NCBI GenBank assembly: GCA_003541445.1
Contig: DPMO01000029.1
Location: forward strand, 1 to 8,769
DNA from: Clostridiales bacterium
Lineage (GTDB): Bacteria; Bacillota; Sulfobacillia; UBA995; UBA9673
Direction of reading: 5' to 3'
Length of the DNA stretch: 8,769 bases
The position numbers were made by a program, and so were the translations under genes. The notes below the pieces were generated by a model that saw nothing but the letters and a program-made list of their open reading frames with translations, ran no database searches and was not told the DNA's origin. Of the stretch, positions 1 through 6,194 are shown one piece after another (position 1 is the first letter of the stretch; every line of letters starts with the position of its first letter).

Positions 1-225
1 ACGGCCGACGTGCCCCTCGACCGTCGGCCTCGGGAAGTGCGGGATGTCCCGGTAGGGAATCACGGCGGCCTGCCGGACCTCCTCGGCCAGAACGCCGAGG
101 CCCGACCCGAGCACGACGGCCGCCTCCGGCCGGCGCTGCTCGAGCGACGCCCTCTCCGCTATGTACCGGGCGGCCTCTCCCGCCTTCACCCAGACGGATA
201 TCTCTTTCCCGGCGTTCTTCGGCAC
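1..225 (-). CDS. punA: Purine nucleoside phosphorylase, 5' part (N-terminal 75 residues)
   Basis: Seen: translating the minus strand from a GTG at 223-225 gives 75 codons, open to the window edge. The N-terminal part has the trimeric PNP hallmarks: VVLGSGLG at residues 37-44 (phosphate-binding loop), IPYRDIPHFP at 56-65 and VEGHVG at 69-74, whose His is a phosphate/ribose ligand in the family. Known: the enzyme phosphorolyses purine ribo- and deoxyribonucleosides to base plus (deoxy)ribose-1-phosphate in the cytosol. Start choice: GGGGGA lies about 5 bases upstream of this GTG. Another in-frame GTG at 241-243 has no good ribosome binding site. The gene lies 45 bases after deoB, whose product isomerises the pentose-1-phosphate made here, so the two are very probably co-transcribed. 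The C-terminal two thirds lie outside the window. The family is clear; punA rather than deoD naming follows the trimeric-type motifs. Confidence 0.9.
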   Translation of the reverse strand, partial: MPKNAGKEISVWVKAGEAARYIAERASLEQRRPEAAVVLGSGLGVLAEEVRQAAVIPYRDIPHFPRPTVEGHVGR

Positions 226-270
226 CGGCGTCCCCCTTTTCACGAGTCTTTCAGCCTGCGGGCCCGCCCT

Positions 271-1509
271 CTACGCCCGCATGTCATCACTCCCGGCGAG
301 GAGCGCCGCGAAACTCCGCCCGCGCCCACGGTACCCCGTCAGACTCGTCAGCTCGGCCAGCGTGGCCGCGAGGTCGGCGAAGCTCTTCCTGGTCCCAAGG
401 TCGACCCCACGGGCCAGTCCGGTCCCCTCGATCAGGACCGGCACGTACTCCCTGGAGTGGTCTGTGCTCGGAGTGGTCGGGTCGCAACCGTGGTCGGCCG
501 TGACGACCAGGACCCCGCCCTGCGGATGGTCCAACACCGCCTCCCGCACGCGGGGGAGCTCCCGGTCGAACTCGCCGAGGGCCCTGGCGAACCCCTCCGG
601 GTCGTTGCGGTGGCCGTAAAGCATGTCGAAGTCCACGAGGTTCGCGATGACAAGGCCCTGCTCCAGAGTCGCCGCCTCCCGGACGACGGCCTCGACGGTC
701 GCCCGCAGGCCCGCGGCAGGGACGTGCCTGGTGACGCCCCGCCCGGCGAAGATGTCCCTCACCTTGCCGACCGCCGTGACCTCAAGGCCCGTCCTGACGA
801 CGTCATCGAGCAGGGTCGGGCCGGGCGGGGGAAGGCTCCAGTCGCGCCGCCCGGCCGTGCGGCGGAAAGAACCCGGCCGGCCGACGAAGGGGCGGGCTAT
901 GACCCGCCCGACCAGGAAGGGAGGTTCCCGGTACAGCTCCCTGGCCTTCTCGCACATCCGGTAGAGCGCTTCGACCGGGATGACCTCCTCGTGGGCCGCG
1001 ACCTGGAAGACACTGTCGGCGGAGGTGTAGACGATGGGCCGCCCCGAAGCCAGGTGCAGAGGCCCGAGCTCCTCGATGATCTCCGTGCCCGAGGCCACCT
1101 TGTTGCCGAGAACCGGGCCCCCGATGTACTCCTCGAAGGGCTCGAGCATCTCCGGAGGGAACCCGTGGGGATAGGTCGGGATGGGGTCCCGGGTCACGAG
1201 CCCCGTCAGCTCCCAGTGCCCGGTCAGGGTGTCCTTCCCCGGGGAGACCTCGGCCATGCGGCCGGCCGCCCCGCGGGGCCTGAGCGGGGGCACGCCCTCG
1301 ATGTCCCCGGTCAGGCCGAGCCCCATGGCGGCAAGGTTGGGGAGGTCGAGCCCGCCGACAGCCCTCGAGAGGTTGCCCAGCGTGTCGCTCCCTTCGTCCC
1401 CGAAGGCCGCGGCGTCCGGCAGGGCCCCCACCCCGACCCCGTCCAGGACCACGATGACCAGGCGCGAGAGCCGTCTAGGCTCTCGGGTGGCTGTTCCGGT
1501 ACTGTTCAC
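271..1509 (-). CDS. deoB: Phosphopentomutase
   Basis: This enzyme interconverts (deoxy)ribose-1-phosphate and -5-phosphate, linking nucleoside salvage to the pentose phosphate pathway. Seen, numbered from the GTG at 1507-1509: VVLDGVGVG with metal ligand Asp23; GKDTLTGHWE with the Thr94/Thr96 pair that carries the phosphorylated Thr of the family; LVDFDMLYGH giving Asp295 and His300; TADHGCDP giving Asp339 and His340; and His351. The spacing of these ligands matches the alkaline-phosphatase-superfamily di-metal site of characterised DeoB enzymes. At 412 residues it is slightly longer than the usual 390-395, the excess being an N-terminal leader of about 15. Start: GTG 1509 has AGAGG four bases upstream; an ATG at 1563 would overlap xerD further, and nothing after the xerD stop is a normal start codon except a GTG already inside the first beta strand. 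The start therefore overlaps the xerD 3' end by 35 bases. Family certain, start moderately certain. Confidence 0.93.
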   Translation of the reverse strand: MNSTGTATREPRRLSRLVIVVLDGVGVGALPDAAAFGDEGSDTLGNLSRAVGGLDLPNLAAMGLGLTGDIEGVPPLRPRGAAGRMAEVSPGKDTLTGHWELTGLVTRDPIPTYPHGFPPEMLEPFEEYIGGPVLGNKVASGTEIIEELGPLHLASGRPIVYTSADSVFQVAAHEEVIPVEALYRMCEKARELYREPPFLVGRVIARPFVGRPGSFRRTAGRRDWSLPPPGPTLLDDVVRTGLEVTAVGKVRDIFAGRGVTRHVPAAGLRATVEAVVREAATLEQGLVIANLVDFDMLYGHRNDPEGFARALGEFDRELPRVREAVLDHPQGGVLVVTADHGCDPTTPSTDHSREYVPVLIEGTGLARGVDLGTRKSFADLAATLAELTSLTGYRGRGRSFAALLAGSDDMRA

Positions 1510-2365
1510 GGAGCCTCTTGCGGTTGATGTGGGAGTACACCTGGGTCGTGGAGATATCCGCATGTCCCAACATTTCCTGGACGGCCCTCACGTCGGCACC
1601 GTTCTCCAACAGGTGGGTCGCAAAGGAGTGCCTGAGGGTGTGGGGTGTTATGGACTTCTTGATGCCCGCTTGGGCGGCGTACTTCTTGAGAATCTTCCAG
1701 AACCCCTGACGGGTCATCCTCCGGCCGTGGTGGTTGACGAAGAGGCTGCGCTCCCCGTGGTCCTTGACCAGCTTGGGCCGGCCTCGGGCGAGGTAGTCGG
1801 CGACTGCGTTGCAGGCGATCGAGCCGAGCGGCACGATTCGTTCCTTGGACCCCTTCCCGAAGCAGCGCACATGACCCAGCTCGAGGTTGACGTCCGCGAG
1901 CGTCAGGGACACAAGCTCGGACACGCGCATTCCTGTGGCGTAGAGGACCTCGAGCATGGCCTTGTCGCGGAGTCCGTTCGCCGTCGTGACCTTCGGCTGC
2001 CGCAGGAGCGTCTCCACCTCACGCACGGTCAGGACCTTTGGGAGCCTGCGGTCGAGCTTCGGGGACTCGAGGTTGGCCGTCGGGTCATGGTCGACGATAC
2101 GCTCACGGACGAGGAACTGGTAGAACGACTTGAGGGCCGCCAGCCGCCGGGCGATGGTGGCCGGGGACCTGCCCTGCTTCTCCATCTGCAGGAGATAGGA
2201 GATGATGTTGGCCCTGGACGCGTCCCGCAGGGAGACAAGGTTCCCCTTGCTGCGCAGGTAGGCTGAGTACTGCCTCAGGTCCCGACCGTAGGACTCGAGC
2301 GTGTTGGGAGCCAAGCCACGCTCGACACTGAGATAGTTGATGAACTCCCCGATGAGGTCCTGCAT
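1475..2365 (-). CDS. xerD: Tyrosine recombinase XerD
   Basis: Site-specific recombinase of the XerC/XerD family, which resolves chromosome dimers at dif during division. Seen: 296 residues, the normal family length. There is an N-terminal SAM-like core-binding domain (about 1-95, with LAPNTLESYGRDL and SPATIARRLAALKSFY) and a C-terminal catalytic domain (about 105-290). All active-site residues are present: Arg147 in ATGMRVSEL, Lys171 in GKGSKERIVPL, His242 and Arg245 in HTLRHSFATHLL, His268 in LGHADISTTQ and nucleophile Tyr277 in VYSH. These positions line up almost one for one with E. coli XerD. The ATG start has AGGGGAG about six bases upstream. XerD rather than XerC or an integrase is preferred because the gene directly precedes deoB and punA, as in Bacillus, and because no mobile-element genes are nearby. 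The TAG stop lies inside the proposed start of deoB, so translation of the two may be coupled. Confidence 0.95.
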   Translation of the reverse strand: MQDLIGEFINYLSVERGLAPNTLESYGRDLRQYSAYLRSKGNLVSLRDASRANIISYLLQMEKQGRSPATIARRLAALKSFYQFLVRERIVDHDPTANLESPKLDRRLPKVLTVREVETLLRQPKVTTANGLRDKAMLEVLYATGMRVSELVSLTLADVNLELGHVRCFGKGSKERIVPLGSIACNAVADYLARGRPKLVKDHGERSLFVNHHGRRMTRQGFWKILKKYAAQAGIKKSITPHTLRHSFATHLLENGADVRAVQEMLGHADISTTQVYSHINRKRLREQYRNSHPRA

Positions 2366-2739
2366 ACCTGCTCCCCTGACGCCACAGTGACGGTCCTCAA
2401 GGAACTTGCCGTGAGGAGGCCGGGTTGTCGAGCCTTTTCTGGCAGCTGTCCGTCGGCACTTCTACGCCGTACCTCTGATTCCTCCGGGGAGCCATACTTG
2501 CGGCCGCCTCCGCCCCTCGGCCCCTCGGCCGGATATGGCCAGCCCCCGGGTGCCGAGCCGGACGTGGATCCGGCCCGGGCGACCTTGTCGCACGGCTCCT
2601 CAGGCCCGGGAGGGAACAGGAGCGTCCTGACCCAGGCCAGGCCCCACTGAAGAACAAGCACCAGGACGACCAGGAGAACCGCCAGTTCCCACAGGCTGAG
2701 CCGGGGCCGTTCCGGGCCTGAACCCGTCTCCGGACGCAT
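2275..2739 (-). CDS. Possible small single-span membrane protein upstream of xerD
   Basis: No family is recognised with confidence. Seen: from an ATG at 2737-2739 with GGAG eight bases upstream, the frame encodes 154 residues. A short Arg/Pro/Glu-rich head is followed by one very hydrophobic stretch (about residues 15-37, WELAVLLVVLVLVLQWGL), then LLFPPGPEEP and a low-complexity Gly/Ser/Arg tail. An upstream ATG at 2808 is possible but has no good ribosome binding site. Known: in Bacillus a small one-TM protein (YqzK, DUF4227) is encoded just before xerD. Inference: this may be its positional counterpart, since a single helix followed by a Pro/Gly-rich linker fits, though DUF4227 proteins are about half this length. 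Caution: the last 91 bases overlap xerD and probably read as a shadow frame, so either the true C-terminus is frameshifted or shorter, or only the TM region is real. In DNA this GC-rich, long open frames arise by chance. Confidence 0.35.
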   Translation of the reverse strand: MRPETGSGPERPRLSLWELAVLLVVLVLVLQWGLAWVRTLLFPPGPEEPCDKVARAGSTSGSAPGGWPYPAEGPRGGGGRKYGSPEESEVRRRSADGQLPEKARQPGLLTASSLRTVTVASGEQVCRTSSGSSSTISVSSVAWLPTRSSPTVGT

Positions 2740-2849
2740 GCGCCGGACTCCGAAGACCGGAGTCCTGCCCGGGTCGGGCCACCGGCGGGCTGCACGCGAC
2801 TGTCCCATGTGGGATTAGTATTGCCCTCGTCGCCGGAACTAGAACGCGG
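2366..2849. other. Weakly coding interval between ald and xerD
   Basis: This is a 484-base stretch without a confidently assigned gene. It holds the possible single-TM reading frame described separately (frame ATG at 2739), a tandem 8-base duplication CCCCTCGG at 2513-2528, and a short inverted repeat TCCCA-CA-TGGGA near 2803-2814. I see no rRNA or tRNA, no convincing T-tract terminator after ald, and no clear -10/-35 pair. The shorter minus-strand open frames at 2397-2795 and 2600-2782 lack hydrophobic or domain signal and look like shadows. Confidence 0.5.
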
Positions 2850-3965
2850 CTAGGCCATGGCCTCCTCGAGAGGCGTGAACTCGAGGTCGTGGGCCTCGGC
2901 CACGGCCTTGTAGGTCAGCCTCCCGGCGTAGACGTTGACACCCTTGGCCAGCTCCGGATATTCCCGGACCGCCCGTTCATAGCCGAGGTCCGCGAGCCTG
3001 ACGGCGTACGGCAGAGTCGAATTGGTGAGAGCGAAGGTCGACGTCCGCGGCACCGCGCCCGGCATGTTGGCCACCGAGTAGTGGCAGACCCCGTGCTTGA
3101 CGTATACGGGGTCGCGGTGTGTGGTCACCCGGTCGATGGTCTCGACACAGCCGCCCTGGTCGATGGCCACGTCCACGATGACGGAGCCCGGCTTCATCGT
3201 CTTGACCATCTTCTCGGTCACCAGCTTCGGCGCCTTGGCCCCCGGGATGAGGACCGCCCCCACGAGAACGTCGGCCCGGGCCACCGCCGCGGCCAGGTTC
3301 ACGCTGTTGGAGGCGAGGGTGACCACCCGGCCGCCCCACAGGTTGTCTATCCAGCGGAGCCTCTCGGGGTCGATGTCGAGGATGACGACCTGAGCTCCCA
3401 GCCCCAGGGCTATGCGGGCGGCGTTGGTCCCCACGATGCCGCCACCGATGATGATGACCTCCGCCGGGGGGACACCGGGGACCCCCCCGAGGAGCACGCC
3501 CCTCCCTCCGTGGGGCCTCTCCAGGAAGTGCGCCCCTATCTGTGTGGCCATGCGCCCGGCGATCTCGCTCATCGGAGTGAGCAGGGGAAGCGTCCGGTTG
3601 ACCTCGACCGTCTCGTAGGCTATCCCGATGATCTTCCGCTCCAGCAGGGCCAGCGTGAGGTCGCGGTCGGCGGCGAGATGGAGGTAGGTGAAGAGGATCT
3701 GCCCCTCATGGAAAAGGTCGTACTCTTCAGGGAGCGGCTCCTTGACCTTCAGAATCATCTCGGCCTCGTCAAAGAGCCGCCGTTTGTCACTCACAATGGT
3801 CGCCCCCACCTCTCGGTAGTGGGCGTCTTCGAAGCCGCTGCCGATGCCGGCTCCTTCCTCGACGAGGACGCGATGGCCTGAGGCCCTGAGCGTGGCCACT
3901 CCGCCCGGAGTTATGGCCACCCTGGCCTCAGCCGTCTTGATCTCCTTGGGAACCCCGATGATCAC
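2850..3965 (-). CDS. ald: L-alanine dehydrogenase
   Basis: NAD-dependent, reversible oxidative deamination of L-alanine to pyruvate and ammonia. In spore formers it feeds carbon and nitrogen from alanine during sporulation and alanine-rich growth. Seen: 371 residues, the standard length. It starts VIIGVPKEIKTAEARVAITP, including Arg15. Substrate-site residues are Lys75 in LKVKEPLPEEYDLF, His96 in LFTYLHLAAD and Asp269 in VDVAIDQGG. The Rossmann-fold loop IIGGGIVGTNAA spans about 172-183, followed by acidic ILDIDPERL for NAD preference. GVCHYSVANMPGAVPRTST is the typical C-terminal signature. Start: the GTG at 3963-3965 matches the conserved N-terminus and has GAGGAGGT nine bases upstream; the open frame extending to 4121 is not conserved-looking protein. 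A 198-base gap separates it from spoIIM, so it may have its own promoter. PntA-like or saccharopine dehydrogenase-like paralogues are excluded by length and motifs. Confidence 0.96.
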   Translation of the reverse strand: MIIGVPKEIKTAEARVAITPGGVATLRASGHRVLVEEGAGIGSGFEDAHYREVGATIVSDKRRLFDEAEMILKVKEPLPEEYDLFHEGQILFTYLHLAADRDLTLALLERKIIGIAYETVEVNRTLPLLTPMSEIAGRMATQIGAHFLERPHGGRGVLLGGVPGVPPAEVIIIGGGIVGTNAARIALGLGAQVVILDIDPERLRWIDNLWGGRVVTLASNSVNLAAAVARADVLVGAVLIPGAKAPKLVTEKMVKTMKPGSVIVDVAIDQGGCVETIDRVTTHRDPVYVKHGVCHYSVANMPGAVPRTSTFALTNSTLPYAVRLADLGYERAVREYPELAKGVNVYAGRLTYKAVAEAHDLEFTPLEEAMA

Positions 3966-4163
3966 GCCAGTCGGACCTCCTCTGTGTTCTGGACAAGCCG
4001 GGTTCTCGCGGCCGGTGGGATGCAGTCCTTGCGGCCGGCGTTGAACATCTTCTGGCCCGCCCGGCGTTTCCCTCCGCGGAAAGAGTCTGACTCGCGTGGA
4101 CGGGAGGAGCGGCAGGAACACGGGGGCGGGAAGGAAGCGGACCGAGGCGGCCGGCCGACCCCG
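3966..4163. other. Intergenic leader of ald
   Basis: 198 bases between the spoIIM stop and the ald GTG, the longest clean gap on the Firmicute side. Seen: the ald ribosome binding site; a short inverted repeat TTTCC-(6)-GGAAA at 4067-4082; and a self-complementary CGGCCGGCCG at about 4148-4157, just after spoIIM. There is no clear T-rich tail, so no intrinsic terminator can be called. Inference: this is the only gap between spoIIM and xerD large enough for an ald promoter. I could not find a convincing sigma-A or sporulation-type -35/-10 pair. Confidence 0.4.
3975..3982 (-). promoter_or_regulatory. Ribosome binding site that fixes the ald GTG start
   Basis: On the minus strand the bases read GAGGAGGT, a near-perfect anti-16S match, nine bases before the GTG at 3965. 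This supports the start at the conserved IIGVPKE N-terminus rather than the 52-residue longer open frame. Confidence 0.8.
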
Positions 4164-4802
4164 TCAGAGCCCCACGATCAAGCCCATCAGGAGAGGCGTC
4201 ACGAAGGCCTCCACCAGACTGCCGGCGACGAGCGCCCCGGCCAGGACGAGGCAGGTGAACGTGTAGGCGAGGAACTCCTCGGCGAGATTCACCCTGAACC
4301 CTCGCACGCGCCGCCTGACGACAAGGACAGCGAAGGCCAGAGAGGACACGGCGAGGGCGAGCACCGCCGGGACGACGACCAGGTTCTGCGGCACGATGGC
4401 CAGGAGAGAGAAGGCCATGCCCTTGAGCCCCATCTCACTGAAGAGGAAGCCCACGGAGAAGCCGATGACGAACCCGCGGACGAAGATGATGACCATCGCC
4501 AGAGGCACGCCGACGACCGTGGCTCCGAGGATCCAGAGGAGCCCGGCGGTCTTCAGGTTCCCCAGAGCCGACTGGCGGAACACCACGGCGCCGTCGATCT
4601 CGCCGAGCTTCTGTCCCAGGCCCCTGAGGAACACCTGCATGTACTCCAGGAGCTCGACCTTTTGCTCGACCGAGAGGGCGTTGACGGCCAGGGCTCCGAA
4701 GGACACCCCGATGACGAAGAGAAGGCAGACGAAGAAATAGTACGGAGCCGAGCTCCGCAGGTAGCCGCCGAGCCCGTCCTGGAACTGGCCGATGAAGGAC
4801 AA
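4164..4802 (-). CDS. spoIIM: Stage II sporulation protein M
   Basis: Integral membrane protein of the SpoIIDMP engulfment machine, which anchors SpoIID and SpoIIP so that they remodel septal peptidoglycan while the mother cell engulfs the forespore. Seen: 212 residues (B. subtilis SpoIIM is similar in length). A short cytoplasmic head is followed by hydrophobic segments at about 20-42, 84-108, 109-123, 130-162 and 176-212. Family-like features are the internal GATVVGVPLAMVIIFVRGF run, the VPQN turn near 137-140, the basic loop RRRVRGFR at 163-170 and EEF just before the last helices. Start: TTG at 4800-4802, decided by GGGGGAG six bases upstream; no other start gives an N-terminus of family length. 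It follows the EndoQ-like gene by 57 bases, which contain a hairpin. It is the only sporulation-specific gene here and the best evidence for an endospore former. spoIID and spoIIP are not in the window. Confidence 0.92.
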   Translation of the reverse strand: MSFIGQFQDGLGGYLRSSAPYYFFVCLLFVIGVSFGALAVNALSVEQKVELLEYMQVFLRGLGQKLGEIDGAVVFRQSALGNLKTAGLLWILGATVVGVPLAMVIIFVRGFVIGFSVGFLFSEMGLKGMAFSLLAIVPQNLVVVPAVLALAVSSLAFAVLVVRRRVRGFRVNLAEEFLAYTFTCLVLAGALVAGSLVEAFVTPLLMGLIVGL

Positions 4803-4808
4803 GGCGCA

Positions 4809-4815
4809 CTCCCCC
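4809..4815 (-). promoter_or_regulatory. Ribosome binding site for the spoIIM TTG start
   Basis: The minus strand reads GGGGGAG, six bases before the TTG. This strong site is what justifies a rare TTG start for spoIIM. Confidence 0.75.
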
Positions 4816-4832
4816 GGGTAAGGAGCATCACC

Positions 4833-4855
4833 CCAACCCGTATTCGCCGGGTCGG
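4833..4855 (-). promoter_or_regulatory. Hairpin between the EndoQ-like gene and spoIIM
   Basis: Minus-strand RNA can pair CCGACCCG with CGGGUUGG as an 8-bp stem with a 7-base loop (GCGAAUA). The single non-Watson-Crick pair is G-U in the minus-strand RNA but would be an A-C mismatch in plus-strand RNA, which fits a function in this transcript. No U-tract follows, so it is not a classic terminator. It lies between the EndoQ-like TAA and the spoIIM ribosome binding site and could be an attenuator, a processing or stability element, or chance in GC-rich DNA. Confidence 0.4.
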
Positions 4856-4859
4856 TCCC

Positions 4860-6194
4860 TTATGCAGGGTGCGTCTCCGGCCGGTCCCCGTCCGCCGCCC
4901 GGCGGCGCCGCCCACGGGACCTCTGCCCGGCCAAGAGCACCCGACCGTAGCGCCCTCCGGCTCCCGGAAGGATGTCCAGAGCAGAGGTGTCGCCCCGGGC
5001 AGCCGCTATCCGCGCCGCCAGCTCGCGGCCGACCACCTCGGCCAGCTCCTCCCCTGTCGCCTCGTGAAGCACCCGCATCTCCGTCCCGAAGGCCTCGAGG
5101 AGGACCTCCAGGGTCTTCGGCCCGACCCCGGGCACCTGCCGCAGGGGGACGTGGCGGACATAGGGAGGACGTCCGCCTCCTTCCCGCCCCCTGCGGCCCG
5201 CGGCCTCCTCCGGGTGCGGCTCCCGGGCGGCGAGCTCCTCGACCCGGTCGAAGACCCCACCGACAACCCCGGCCCGCCCGCAGGACGGACACCTGCGGCG
5301 CCCCCCGTCCCGCCCCGGGCCCGGGCCGTCCCTCTCTCCAGACACCCAGCCGCAGGAGGGGCACCAGGCCCGGTGGTACTTCCCGAGCCGCGGGTCTAGG
5401 CCGTAGTTGGCGGCGACCGCCCCGACCCGCACGGCTCCGGCCAGGGCCTTGAAGTCCAGTCCGTCCGGGCCCTCCTCAGGGAGGAGGACGTTGTGCTCCC
5501 TCGCGATGGTCTCCGGCGAGTGGGCGTCCGAGTTGGAGAGGAACGTGAACCCGCGGAGGGAAGGCACCCTGTCGGCCATGGCCGTGTCCGCGCTCAACCC
5601 GAGTTCCACGGCAGGCACGAACTCCAGGGCCCTGTCGCTGAAGACCTGCCGGAGGTCGCTGCCGCCCTGCCCGAAGAACCCCTTGTGGGGGGTGAACACG
5701 TGGGCGGGGACGAGAAAGCCTCCCTCGCGGCCCACCCACAGCGCGAGCTCGTCTCCTGACGCCCGGGCCTTCTGGGAACTCAGGCCGATGTTGCTCACGC
5801 GCCGGGCCAGGAAGTCGGAGAAGCCCCGGCAGACCTCGAGGTCAGGCAGGAAGCAGAGATGGTGCACGGCTCCGACACCCTCCTCCTTGACCTCTACCTC
5901 CGAGGCCAGGACGAGGAGGAGCGGAACGTCGCCCTTCCAGCGGAGCCCTCCGCCGCCGGGTGTCTCAAGGTCCCCTGCGCCGACCAGGTCCTCGAGCTCC
6001 TTGAGGACATGCGGGGAGTGGGCGTCCACGATGCCCACGGCATGAAGACCCTTGCGAGTGGCGCTCTCCTCGATGATGCCGCGCACGGTCAGCCGTTCGG
6101 AGGCCGTCACCTTCACGACCCGGCCCGCGGCCCGGCCGACGTGGACGTGAAGGTCAGCCAGCACCGCCGCGCCCGACCCGGCGGCCGTCGTCAA
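4860..6194 (-). CDS. PHP-domain nuclease of the endonuclease Q type
   Basis: Likely DNA repair endonuclease. Known: EndoQ of archaea and some bacilli nicks DNA 5' of deaminated bases (uracil, hypoxanthine, xanthine) and abasic sites. Seen in 444 residues: a PHP metal domain at about 12-265 with ADLHVHVG (His16, His18), VDAHSPH (Asp57, His59), ASEVEV (Glu99), HH at 111-112, PAHVFTPHKGFFG (His165) and SNSDAHSPE (Asp223, His225); a CPSC / CPSC four-cysteine zinc ribbon (Cys278, 281, 302, 305); and a helix-hairpin-helix, LRQVPGVGPKTLEVLLEAFG, at about 351-370 for DNA contact. This PHP-zinc-HhH order is the EndoQ architecture and separates it from PHP histidinol phosphatases and PolX. Odd points: a Gly/Arg-rich linker in the zinc finger, a charged insert at 326-346, and a basic tail at 424-444. 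Start: TTG, overlapping the nudF stop as TTGA, with GGAGGA eight bases upstream. Family confident; the activity is inferred. Confidence 0.85.
   Translation of the reverse strand: MTTAAGSGAAVLADLHVHVGRAAGRVVKVTASERLTVRGIIEESATRKGLHAVGIVDAHSPHVLKELEDLVGAGDLETPGGGGLRWKGDVPLLLVLASEVEVKEEGVGAVHHLCFLPDLEVCRGFSDFLARRVSNIGLSSQKARASGDELALWVGREGGFLVPAHVFTPHKGFFGQGGSDLRQVFSDRALEFVPAVELGLSADTAMADRVPSLRGFTFLSNSDAHSPETIAREHNVLLPEEGPDGLDFKALAGAVRVGAVAANYGLDPRLGKYHRAWCPSCGWVSGERDGPGPGRDGGRRRCPSCGRAGVVGGVFDRVEELAAREPHPEEAAGRRGREGGGRPPYVRHVPLRQVPGVGPKTLEVLLEAFGTEMRVLHEATGEELAEVVGRELAARIAAARGDTSALDILPGAGGRYGRVLLAGQRSRGRRRRAADGDRPETHPA

Noticed and set aside
10..1527. Long plus-strand open frame opposite deoB and punA
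   Set aside because: Arg/Pro/Gly-rich composition without motifs. It lies antisense to clearly conserved deoB and arises from high GC.
1475..2365. xerD as an integrase of a mobile element
   Set aside because: Standard length and residues of XerD, embedded in the conserved xerD-deoB-punA order. There are no attachment-site repeats or phage genes nearby.
2513..2528. Tandem CCCCTCGG duplication
   Set aside because: Only two 8-base copies with no wider repeat structure; probably simple slippage or chance.
2803..2814. Inverted repeat TCCCA-CA-TGGGA downstream of ald as a terminator
   Set aside because: Only a 5-bp stem with a 2-base loop and no T-run; too weak to call.
4008..4154. Three GCGGCCGG copies in and around the ald leader (4008, 4031, 4147) as possible operator sites
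   Set aside because: The same word occurs elsewhere in the window (for example 7568) and is expected often in GC-rich DNA; spacing is irregular.
3984..5399. Plus-strand 471-codon open frame rich in Glu, Asp, His and Arg
   Set aside because: Antisense shadow of spoIIM and the EndoQ-like gene; low-complexity charged composition typical of the reverse frame of GC-rich hydrophobic genes.
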